From assembly GCA_900556705.1 (NCBI GenBank), contig USPT01000066.1, positions 1 to 5,592 on the forward strand: a DNA stretch of 5,592 bases. Reading direction: 5' to 3'. The notes beneath the pieces are model-generated. The model searched no databases and was not told the DNA's origin. It worked only from the letters and a program-made list of their open reading frames with translations. Of this stretch, positions 1 through 5,592 are shown piece by piece. Within the stretch, counting starts at the first letter, position 1. Each line of letters starts with the position of its first letter. Both the position numbers and the translations under genes were made by a program. This stretch comes from an uncultured Collinsella sp. Its GTDB lineage: Bacteria > Actinomycetota > Coriobacteriia > Coriobacteriales > Coriobacteriaceae.

Positions 1-14
1 ACAACCGGTTGCAC
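1..14. promoter_or_regulatory. Candidate LacI/GalR-family operator in the ebgA leader
   Basis: Bases 2-11 (CAACCGGTTG) form a perfect 10-bp palindrome centred between 6 and 7. The central CG flanked by AA and TT is the hallmark of operators bound by LacI/GalR-family repressors and by CcpA. The right half, CGGTTGCAC, agrees with the known GalR-type half-site (GNTTNCAC). The left half fits less well at bases 1-2 and is cut by the window edge. The site lies about 35 bases before the ebgA start codon, where a bound repressor could block initiation or elongation. The promoter is outside the window. Whether a local regulator or a catabolite regulator binds here cannot be decided from this sequence. 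Confidence 0.55.
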
Positions 15-34
15 AAAGAAGCACTACGATGACG

Positions 35-40
35 AAGGAG
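35..40 (+). promoter_or_regulatory. Ribosome binding site of ebgA
   Basis: AAGGAG lies 7 bases before the ATG at 48. This is ideal spacing and fixes the start of the beta-galactosidase. Confidence 0.85.
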
Positions 41-47
41 CATCACC

Positions 48-3000
48 ATGGACGCCATTAACGATTGGGAAAACCAAGCGCTCACCCACAGGAACCGCCT
101 GGCACCCCATGCGTACTTTATGGGTTATGAGACCGCCGATCTCGCCGCTACGTACAGCCGCGAGCTGTCGCGCGGATTTGTCCAGCTGTCCGGCTCGTGG
201 CAGTTCCGCCTTTTTGAGGGCCCCGCGGCCGTCTCCAACGAAGCACTTTGCACGTACGAGCCCGAGTGGGATCACGTGGAGGTTCCGCACCTGTGGCAGG
301 TAGACGGCTATGGCAACCTTGCCTACACCGACGAGGGTTTTCCGTTCCCGGTGGATCAGCCGTTCGTTCCCTCCGACGACCCTACGGGCGTCTACCAGCG
401 CATCGTCAAACTTCCCGCCGTGCCTGCCGGCGCTCGCGAGATTATTCGCTTCGACGGTATCGAGAGCTACGGCGAGCTGTATGTCAACGGCAAGTTTATC
501 GGCATGACCAAGGGTTCGCGCCTGTCCGCCGAGTTTGACGTGACCGACGCGCTCGTCGAGGGCGACAACCTGTTTGCGGTCAAGGTTCTGCAGTACAGCG
601 ATGGTAGCTACATCGAGGACCAGGACATGTGGTGGGCATCGGGCATCTTCCGCGATGTGTACCTCATGCAGCGTCCCGCCGCGCATCTGGTCGACTTTAG
701 GTTCCGCACGCACCGCGAGGGCGATGCCGCTCTGATCACGCTCGATACGGTTGCCGAGGGCGCAAGTCGCGTCGTGTATACGCTCAGCGATGGCCAGAAT
801 GTGGTCGCTACGGGCGAGTGCGTCGACGGCCATGCCGAGTGCAGCGTTGCCGATGCCCACTTCTGGAACCCCGAGGACCCCTTCCTCTATGACCTTACGC
901 TTGAGGTCTACGACGGCGACGAGGTCAGCGAGTACGTTCCGCATCGCCAAGGCCTTGCCGAGGTGACGGTCGAGGGCAATCATATCTACCTCAACGGCAC
1001 CTACTTTAAGATGCATGGCGTCAACCGCCACGACCACGACGATCACAAGGGCCGCGCCGTGGGTCTCGAGCGCATGCGCCGCGACCTGGAGCTCATGAAG
1101 CAGCACAACATCAACGCGGTGCGCACGTCCCACTACGCCAACGATCCGCGCTTCTACGAGCTGTGCGACGAGTACGGCATCATGCTGGTCGCCGAGACCG
1201 ATATGGAGAGCCACGGCTTCGAGAATATCGGCAATATCGCCCTGGTCACCGACGACCCTGCCTGGGAGCCGGCTTACGTTGACCGTGTTGAGCGCCTGGT
1301 GATGCAGGAACGCAACCACGCGTGCATCATCATGTGGTCGATGGGCAACGAGAGCGGCTATGGCTGCAACATCCGCGCGATGTACGCCAAAGCTCACGAG
1401 CTCGACGGTCGTCCGGTCCACTACGAGGAGGATCGCAACGCCGATACCGTCGACGTCATTTCCACCATGTACTCCCGCGTGTCGCAGATGAACGACTTTG
1501 GCGAGCATCCGTTCCCCAAGCCGCGCATCAACTGCGAGTACGGCCACTCCATGGGTAATGGTCCCGGAGGCCTGTCCGAGTACCAGGAGGTCTTCGATCG
1601 CTGGGATTGCATCCAAGGCCAGTTTATTTGGGAATGGTGCGACCACGGTTTGGCTGCTGTGACCGAGGACGGCGTTGCCTACGACATGTATGGCGGCGAC
1701 AACGGCGATTACCCCAACAACAGCAACTTCTGCATCGACGGCATGGTGTTCCCCTGGCAGCAGCCGAGCCCGGGCCTTACCGAGTACGGCCAGGTCATCT
1801 GCCCGGTTCGCATGGCCTACGATGCCGAGGCGGGCGAGCTGACCGTCACCAACAAGCGTTGGTTTACCACCCTCGAGGATGTCTGCCTGTCGGCGGAGAC
1901 CCTGGTGGACGGCGACGTGGTCTGCCGCAAGACGCTCATGCCCGGTGCGGTTGCCCCCGGCGAGTCCGTCCAGCTTCCGCTGGTGATTCGCGAGGCCGCA
2001 GTGGGCGAGACCCTGCTGACCGTGCACGCCTACACCATGGCGGCTCACGCCTGGTGCGAGCCGATGTTCCAACTGGGTGCAAGCCAGTTTGCCATCGCAA
2101 ACCATCCGGCGCCGGCAATTGCCGCCCCCACTCGTCCTGAGCTTACGGTCGAGGAGACCGAGCAGGAGATTCGTATTCGCTCCCTCAACGGCGAGCTGAC
2201 CTTCAGCAAGGTCAACGGTACCGTGAGCGAGTGGAAGGCATCCGGTCGCGACGTCATGACCTCCGGTCCCCAGGTTGGTTTTTGGCATCCGCTCGTCGAT
2301 AACCACGCCCAGGAGTACGACTCCCTGTGGAAGGATAACTTCATCGATGTGATGCAGACGTCTACCCGTAATGTTTCTTGGAAGCAGGACGACAATGCGG
2401 TCGTCGTTACCGTGAGCCAGCGTATCGCTCCTCCCGTCCGCGCGTTCGGCATGCGCGTCGAGCTCGTCTATACCGTGCTTCCGAGTGGCCGCGTCGACCT
2501 CAAGGTTTCCGGCGAGCCCTACGGCGACTATTCGGACATTATCCCGCGCATCGGCATCTCCTTCGAGGTTCCCGGTTGTGATCGTGCCGTCGAGTGGTAT
2601 GGCCACGGCCCGGGCGAGAACTATCCGGACTCGCTGCGCGCCAACCCGGTCGGTCATTACCGCACTACGGTCGACGACATGTTCACGCCCTACGTTATGC
2701 CCCAGGACTGCGCCAACCGCGAGGGTACCCGCTGGGTCGCCCTGCGCTCCAGCCACGGTGACGGTCTGGTCGTGACGCGTCCGAGCGACGCCGCTTCCAA
2801 TCCGTTCTCGTTCTCCGCATGGCCCTATAGCTGCGAGGCTATCGATAACGCCAAGCATGTCTACGATCTTGTCCCGGGCGAAACGGTTACGGTCAACATC
2901 AACGACCAGCTGCTCGGCCTTGGCTCGAACTCTTGGGGTTCCGAGGTGCTCGATTCCTATCGCACCCGTTTTGAGAGCTTCAGCTTTGAGGTGTCCCTGC

Positions 3001-3056
3001 GACCGCTGACGTCTGCCGATCTGGCTCAGGCGCTGGCACCCATTAAGGAGGCATAA
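48..3056 (+). CDS. ebgA: EbgA-type GH2 beta-galactosidase, large subunit
   Basis: This 1002-residue enzyme hydrolyses terminal beta-galactosides by the retaining glycoside hydrolase family 2 mechanism. It has no signal peptide, so it should be cytoplasmic. Domains in order: N-terminal jelly-roll sugar-binding domain (about 45-209), Ig-like linker (about 212-303), TIM barrel (about 305-600), second beta-sandwich (about 600-700) and the C-terminal beta-galactosidase small-chain domain (about 715-990). In the barrel, MWSMGNESGYG carries the acid/base Glu435 and INCEYGHSMGN the nucleophile Glu497. Glu387 and His389 (METAL-type ESHG element) match the LacZ magnesium ligands, and GVNRHDH, RTSHYAND and FIWEWCDHG match other active-site strands. 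Similarity to E. coli EbgA, as I remember it, runs end to end, including LNIN...QLLGLGSNSWGSEVLDS near the C-terminus, so EbgA fits better than LacZ. It is about 20-30 residues shorter at the C-terminus than E. coli EbgA. No frameshift is visible. ebgC follows after 3 bases. Confidence 0.97.
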   Translation: MDAINDWENQALTHRNRLAPHAYFMGYETADLAATYSRELSRGFVQLSGSWQFRLFEGPAAVSNEALCTYEPEWDHVEVPHLWQVDGYGNLAYTDEGFPFPVDQPFVPSDDPTGVYQRIVKLPAVPAGAREIIRFDGIESYGELYVNGKFIGMTKGSRLSAEFDVTDALVEGDNLFAVKVLQYSDGSYIEDQDMWWASGIFRDVYLMQRPAAHLVDFRFRTHREGDAALITLDTVAEGASRVVYTLSDGQNVVATGECVDGHAECSVADAHFWNPEDPFLYDLTLEVYDGDEVSEYVPHRQGLAEVTVEGNHIYLNGTYFKMHGVNRHDHDDHKGRAVGLERMRRDLELMKQHNINAVRTSHYANDPRFYELCDEYGIMLVAETDMESHGFENIGNIALVTDDPAWEPAYVDRVERLVMQERNHACIIMWSMGNESGYGCNIRAMYAKAHELDGRPVHYEEDRNADTVDVISTMYSRVSQMNDFGEHPFPKPRINCEYGHSMGNGPGGLSEYQEVFDRWDCIQGQFIWEWCDHGLAAVTEDGVAYDMYGGDNGDYPNNSNFCIDGMVFPWQQPSPGLTEYGQVICPVRMAYDAEAGELTVTNKRWFTTLEDVCLSAETLVDGDVVCRKTLMPGAVAPGESVQLPLVIREAAVGETLLTVHAYTMAAHAWCEPMFQLGASQFAIANHPAPAIAAPTRPELTVEETEQEIRIRSLNGELTFSKVNGTVSEWKASGRDVMTSGPQVGFWHPLVDNHAQEYDSLWKDNFIDVMQTSTRNVSWKQDDNAVVVTVSQRIAPPVRAFGMRVELVYTVLPSGRVDLKVSGEPYGDYSDIIPRIGISFEVPGCDRAVEWYGHGPGENYPDSLRANPVGHYRTTVDDMFTPYVMPQDCANREGTRWVALRSSHGDGLVVTRPSDAASNPFSFSAWPYSCEAIDNAKHVYDLVPGETVTVNINDQLLGLGSNSWGSEVLDSYRTRFESFSFEVSLRPLTSADLAQALAPIKEA

Positions 3057-3059
3057 GTC

Positions 3060-3515
3060 ATGCATATCTTTAACTCGCGTGCCGATTTCGACGCCCAGAT
3101 GAAGTCCGTCAAGAAGTGGATGCGTACCGGTCAGGCACTCGACGGCGTTTCTGAACTGCAGCACGATGTGGCGTACTCTATCGGCGACTCGCTGGTGTAT
3201 TGGTGGGTGAACGCCCACGAGGCGGCTACTGCCGATCTGGTCGGTCACCGTCGCTACCATGCCGTGCTCGCCCCGCTCGACGGCAATCTGACCGTTGAGG
3301 TGGCTTCCAAGGCCGATCTTACCTGTACGCGCGCCTACAGCGATATCGATGATCGCGAGCGCTTTGAGGGTACGGGGGAGACCGTGACGATTCCCGCCGG
3401 CGGCGTTGCCGTCGTCGAAATTGACGAGGCCTACCGTGTCGTGGCCGATGCCGCGGATCCCCGCGTCGTGGTACTGCACGTGACAGTCGAAGGTTATTCC
3501 TTCCCCAACAAGTAG
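3060..3515 (+). CDS. ebgC: EbgC-type beta-galactosidase small subunit
   Basis: A 151-residue protein of the YhcH/YjgK/YiaL (DUF386, cupin-like) family. It matches remembered E. coli EbgC (about 149 residues) in YSIGDSLVY (about 40-48), GHRRY (62-66), the DDRERF...GTGETV stretch, DEAYR and the C-terminal VTVEGYSFPNK. In E. coli EbgC binds EbgA in a hetero-octamer and is needed for full activity; the same role is inferred here from the 3-base gap to ebgA. The start is set by AAGGAGG at 3045-3051, which lies inside the end of ebgA, 8 bases before the ATG. There is no signal peptide or membrane segment. Compared with E. coli EbgC, the residues after HRRY are changed: His-Ala-Val-Leu (67-70) stands where I recall Phe-Glu-Val-His. 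Any metal or ligand site of the cupin fold may therefore be altered. A terminator lies about 90 bases downstream. Confidence 0.92.
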   Translation: MHIFNSRADFDAQMKSVKKWMRTGQALDGVSELQHDVAYSIGDSLVYWWVNAHEAATADLVGHRRYHAVLAPLDGNLTVEVASKADLTCTRAYSDIDDRERFEGTGETVTIPAGGVAVVEIDEAYRVVADAADPRVVVLHVTVEGYSFPNK

Positions 3516-3548
3516 TATTCGTCTGCCTGGACGTTTGCTTCGCGCCGT

Positions 3549-3592
3549 TAAGGGGGATGGCTTTGTTGACTCCCTTTTCCCCATTCCCCTTA
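3549..3592 (+). other. 12-bp stem-loop after ebgC, no T-tract
   Basis: Bases 3549-3560 pair with 3581-3592 in a 12-bp stem. There are eleven Watson-Crick pairs and one G-U (3556/3585), around a 20-base loop. Nothing like a T-run follows, so it is not a standard intrinsic terminator by itself. It could protect the 3' end of the ebgA-ebgC mRNA or act with the next hairpin. An alternative 8-bp pairing exists between 3550-3557 and 3571-3578 (two G-U pairs), so two folds may compete. Confidence 0.5.
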
Positions 3593-3601
3593 GCAGGTGC
3601 G

Positions 3602-3636
3602 CCGTCCGTGTTTGCACTTGCAGCTCGGACGGTTTT
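3602..3636 (+). terminator. Intrinsic terminator between ebgC and the permease
   Basis: CCGTCCG at 3602-3608 pairs perfectly with CGGACGG at 3626-3632, with a 17-base loop and then TTTT at 3633-3636. It should end the ebgA-ebgC transcript. It stops only about 24 bases before the permease ribosome binding site. It could therefore also act as an attenuator in a permease leader. Confidence 0.72.
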
Positions 3637-3659
3637 AGATGACATTTAACAGATGATTG

Positions 3660-3665
3660 GGAGGG
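3660..3665 (+). promoter_or_regulatory. Ribosome binding site that decides the permease start
   Basis: GGAGGG lies just before ATG 3669 with a short 3-4 base gap. An in-frame TTG at 3657 would add four residues, but it overlaps this purine run and has no site of its own. ATG 3669 is therefore preferred. The same run-plus-short-gap arrangement precedes the HPr start at 5554. Confidence 0.6.
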
Positions 3666-3668
3666 CTT

Positions 3669-5132
3669 ATGAGCTCTGAAAAACGAGGAACGATTGGTTC
3701 GTTCGCTCTGCTGGGCATGACGGTCGCCGCCGTGTTCGGTATCAAGAACATCATCAACAACAACGCGGCCATCGGCTTGGCAGCTGCGCCGTCGTTCTTC
3801 TTCGCCACGCTTTTGTACTTTGTCCCCTATACCCTGGTTACCGCCGAGTTCGTCGGCCTCAACAAGGACTCCGAGTCTGGCGTGTACGCATGGGTTAAGA
3901 CCTCGATGGGTGGTCGCTGGGCGTTCCTGACGGCATTTAGCTACTGGTTTGTTAACCTGTTCTTCTTTGCGTCCGTCCTGCCCAACGTCATCATCTACGC
4001 GAGCTACGTGTTCTTTGGTGCCAACGCCGAGCTTTCGCAGCTGTGGATCACCATTATCGAGATCGTCGTCTTTGCTATCGCCACGTGGGTTTCGACCAAG
4101 GGCGCTAAGTGGATCGGCTCCATTTCCTCCTTCGGTTCGACCGCGGCTCTCGGCCTGACCGCCGTGTTCATCCTGCTGTCCCTGGCTGCTGCCTTTGGCG
4201 GCGTTGAGTTCGCTACGGCTCCTACTCCCGCTAACATGGCTCCCGACATGAGCAACTTCGCAACTGCGTGGGGCTTCTTCGGTACGCTTGCCTGGATCAT
4301 CCAGGGCGTTGGCGGCGCTGAGTCTGTCGGCGTGTTCCTTAACGACCTTAAGGGTGGCGTCAAGGCCTTCGTGCGCACCGTCGTTATCGCCGGCCTGACC
4401 ATCGGCCTTCTGTATGCAGGCGCTTCGCTGCTGGTTAACCTGTTCATCCCCGAGGGCGGCGTTGCCATCTCCACCGGTATCTTCGACGTATTCGGCGCTG
4501 TCTTTGCCCACTTTGGCATTCCCATGGAAGTGTCTACGCGCGTCATCGGCCTGATCCTACTCGCCGCTACGCTGGGCTCCCTCATGATGTGGACCTCCGC
4601 TCCCATCAAGGTGTTCTTCACCGAGATCCCCAAGGGCGTCTTTGGTAGCAAGATCGTCGAGCTCAACGAGCACGGCATTCCTGCCCGCGCTGCCTGGCTG
4701 CAGTTCGCCATCGTCGTCCCCATCCTGATCATTCCGGCCCTGGGCTCCGGTAACCTCGACGACCTGCTCATGATTGTCACCAACATGACGGCTGCCACGG
4801 CTCTGCTCCCGCCGCTGCTGATTCTGCTTGCCTACTTTATGCTGCGCAAGAACTTCGACGCTGCTCCCCGTGGCTTCCGCATGGGCTCGCGTAGCTTTGG
4901 CCTGGTCGTTGCCGCATTCCTGCTTGTGGTCTTCTGCTTCGTGCTTATCTGCGGCACCATTCCGCTCGATCAGCCGCTGTGGCTGACGCTGGTCTACAAC
5001 GTTGGCGGTGTGGTTGTCTTCCTGGGCCTTGCCGTGATGTGGTACAACCGCTATATCAACCGTCTGCGCGAGACCGATCCCGAGGCCGCCGAGAGCGAGC
5101 TGCGCCCGTCTGTTCTCGACATGATGGAGTAG
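3669..5132 (+). CDS. APC-superfamily amino-acid permease, YjeM / glutamate:GABA-antiporter type
   Basis: A 487-residue integral membrane protein with about 12 hydrophobic helices, near residues 10-36, 40-60, 88-115, 124-141, 153-175, 198-221, 233-259, 285-307, 340-356, 363-389, 407-428 and 438-458. Both ends are short and polar. The pattern FVPYTLVTAE (51-60), then ESGVYAWV...GGRWAF (68-86), then the GGAESVG loop in helix 6 (215-221) is typical of the GadC/YjeM branch of the APC superfamily. Remembered E. coli YjeM resembles it along most of its length, including the IKVFFTEIPKGVF segment after helix 8. It should exchange or import an amino acid or related amine; the substrate cannot be read from sequence. 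TM1 has VFGIKN in place of the common glycine-rich APC motif, as in that branch. It starts 153 bases after ebgC, behind a terminator, so co-transcription with ebgA-ebgC is doubtful. A strong terminator follows. The symbol is left empty because YjeM-type identity is not proven. Confidence 0.88.
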   Translation: MSSEKRGTIGSFALLGMTVAAVFGIKNIINNNAAIGLAAAPSFFFATLLYFVPYTLVTAEFVGLNKDSESGVYAWVKTSMGGRWAFLTAFSYWFVNLFFFASVLPNVIIYASYVFFGANAELSQLWITIIEIVVFAIATWVSTKGAKWIGSISSFGSTAALGLTAVFILLSLAAAFGGVEFATAPTPANMAPDMSNFATAWGFFGTLAWIIQGVGGAESVGVFLNDLKGGVKAFVRTVVIAGLTIGLLYAGASLLVNLFIPEGGVAISTGIFDVFGAVFAHFGIPMEVSTRVIGLILLAATLGSLMMWTSAPIKVFFTEIPKGVFGSKIVELNEHGIPARAAWLQFAIVVPILIIPALGSGNLDDLLMIVTNMTAATALLPPLLILLAYFMLRKNFDAAPRGFRMGSRSFGLVVAAFLLVVFCFVLICGTIPLDQPLWLTLVYNVGGVVVFLGLAVMWYNRYINRLRETDPEAAESELRPSVLDMME

Positions 5133-5179
5133 CGGCTAGGATTAATCTACGGCTGTGGAATAAATCGATTCCCTTTCCT

Positions 5180-5209
5180 AAGGAGGGGCCTTACGAGGCC
5201 CCTCCTTTT
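5180..5209 (+). terminator. Strong intrinsic terminator after the permease
   Basis: An 11-bp perfect stem (5180-5190 with 5197-5207) with core GGAGGGGCC / GGCCCCTCC and a 6-base loop TTACGA is followed by a T-run (TTTT at 5206-5209). It lies 47 bases after the permease stop codon and ends that transcription unit. Confidence 0.93.
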
Positions 5210-5225
5210 GTGATTTGGGGCATGG

Positions 5226-5469
5226 TTTTGGACCCCGTGGTCAAAAAATGCCAAATATGAGTACTGTTGCAAAAGAGGTGTCATATTTTTCGGCCTGTTC
5301 TGAGCGAAAATGGACTCAAAATCAATTTATCTAACCCCCTATAAAGGGCGTTTGGCGGCTTTCAACCTCTTCGAATCGCTCAAAGTAGGCAATTTGCTCT
5401 CGATTTTGCTGCTACTAAATTGGTGACAGTACTCATATTTGCCACTTTTTGTCCACGGGGTGTCCGAAA
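5226..5469. repeat. MITE-like element bounded by a long imperfect inverted repeat
   Basis: Bases 5233-5270 pair with 5423-5460. Of 38 positions, 33 are Watson-Crick, two are G-U and three are mismatched (5241/5452, 5248/5445, 5251/5442). The longest unbroken block includes AAATATGAGTACTGT (5253-5267), which recurs inverted at 5426-5440. Beyond a 2-base bulge at 5461-5462, the pairing extends to 5226-5232 / 5463-5469. The 152-base interior is AT-richer than the flanking genes and has no credible reading frame. It contains further complementary blocks, for example 5273-5279 with 5365-5371 and 5301-5307 with 5376-5382, and a small CCCT/AGGG hairpin at 5337-5348. The size, the arms and the lack of coding suggest a non-autonomous mobile element or a large structured RNA/DNA element between genes. 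I see no clear target-site duplication. Copy number elsewhere is unknown from this window. Confidence 0.75.
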
Positions 5470-5493
5470 GGGTCCTCGACAAGCATCTAACGC

Positions 5494-5499
5494 TACAAT
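5494..5499 (+). promoter_or_regulatory. Candidate -10 box for the HPr gene
   Basis: TACAAT matches the TATAAT consensus at five of six bases and lies 54 bases before the ATG at 5554, beyond the right end of the inverted-repeat element. No good -35 box is found at 16-18 bases upstream. TCGACA at 5476-5481 resembles one, but the 12-base spacer is too short. The call is therefore tentative. Confidence 0.35.
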
Positions 5500-5504
5500 A
5501 ACTA

Positions 5505-5512
5505 CCACGTGG
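5505..5512. promoter_or_regulatory. CCACGTGG palindrome near the predicted transcript start
   Basis: A perfect 8-bp palindrome begins 6 bases after the candidate -10 box, about where transcription of the HPr gene would begin. It could be a regulator site. Its short length and the lack of a second copy keep confidence low. Confidence 0.2.
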
Positions 5513-5553
5513 CTGGGTTTGCCGGCCGAATGTGCGATGTCGTGGGAGGGGAC

Positions 5554-5592
5554 ATGGTCGAGTTTACAAAGACGATTAAAGATCCGTTGGGA
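5554..5592 (+). CDS. ptsH: HPr-like PTS phosphocarrier protein, 5' part only
   Basis: Thirteen codons are visible before the window ends, giving MVEFTKTIKDPLG. A first beta-strand ending in DPLG at residues 10-13 is the usual lead-in to the GIHARPA active site of HPr. The register is exact, because the catalytic histidine of HPr is residue 15, two residues beyond the last one seen. HPr carries phosphate from enzyme I to the sugar-specific EII proteins, and in Gram-positive bacteria can serve catabolite control through a serine phosphorylation. The start is supported by GGGAGGGG (5544-5551) just upstream. The 84-base gap from the inverted-repeat element holds the probable promoter. The catalytic His, regulatory Ser and length (usually about 85-90 residues) cannot be checked here, so the call rests on a short match. 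Confidence 0.7.
   Translation, partial: MVEFTKTIKDPLG

Noticed and set aside
3566..3595. TTGACT at 3566-3571 as a -35 box for the permease
   Set aside because: No acceptable -10 box occurs 16-18 bases downstream, and a transcript from it would run into the terminator at 3602-3636.
3639..3656. Tiny ORF ATG...TGA (five codons) just before the permease
   Set aside because: It has no ribosome binding site, is extremely short and sits directly behind a terminator, so chance is the simplest explanation.
3657..3668. TTG at 3657 as the permease start
   Set aside because: It overlaps the GGAGGG run that best serves ATG 3669 and has no ribosome binding site of its own.
24..4511. Minus-strand 1495-codon open frame as a giant protein
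   Set aside because: It lies exactly codon-over-codon opposite three well-identified genes and runs through the intergenic region. Its composition is low in recognisable motifs, and it is fully explained by missing TTA/CTA/TCA codons on the + strand.
4004..4798. 264-codon minus-strand ORF inside the permease gene
   Set aside because: It is opposite a clear 12-helix permease frame and shows no recognisable domain. It is a shadow frame.
5157..5172. GGAAT/ATTCC inverted repeat before the strong terminator
   Set aside because: Only 5 bp with a 6-base loop; too weak to call a separate element next to the 11-bp terminator.
4979..5260. 93-codon + strand ORF running from the permease end through its terminator
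   Set aside because: It overlaps the permease in another frame, crosses an intrinsic terminator and has no conserved features.
5233..5460. CRISPR array or insertion sequence
   Set aside because: There are only two arms in inverted orientation, no regularly spaced direct repeats, and no transposase coding sequence inside.

Overview
The window looks like a piece of chromosome from a GC-rich gut actinobacterium, most likely a Collinsella-type member of the Coriobacteriia. This rests on the strong G/C bias at third codon positions, the near-absence of TTA, CTA and TCA codons, and the gene content. It is an inference from sequence style; I ran no search. All genes lie on the + strand.

Layout. 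Bases 1-47 are the end of a leader. They carry a palindrome that looks like a LacI/GalR-family (or cre-type) operator, followed by a clear ribosome binding site. Bases 48-3056 encode a complete EbgA-type GH2 beta-galactosidase. Three bases later, 3060-3515 encodes its small partner subunit EbgC. The intergenic stretch 3516-3668 holds a 12-bp stem-loop without a T-tract and then a good intrinsic terminator, very close to the next gene. Bases 3669-5132 encode a 12-helix amino-acid permease of the APC superfamily, closest to the YjeM / glutamate:GABA-antiporter type, and a textbook terminator follows at 5180-5209.

Bases 5133-5553 contain no gene. Apart from that terminator they hold a 244-base AT-richer element bounded by a long imperfect inverted repeat (5226-5469), which I read as a MITE-like or structured intergenic repeat. 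After it come a candidate -10 box, an 8-bp palindrome and a ribosome binding site. The last 39 bases are the first 13 codons of what looks like the PTS phosphocarrier HPr (ptsH), cut by the window edge before its catalytic histidine.

How the parts fit together. EbgA and EbgC probably form one heteromeric cytoplasmic beta-galactosidase made from a single bicistronic mRNA under sugar-responsive repression. No beta-galactoside transporter is visible here. The permease is an amino-acid carrier separated from ebgC by a terminator, so it is probably a neighbour rather than part of the galactoside pathway. HPr could link to the operon only indirectly, through general sugar-uptake and catabolite control. 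I do not see a new defence or mobile system. The least explained items are the inverted-repeat element and the double hairpin before the permease.
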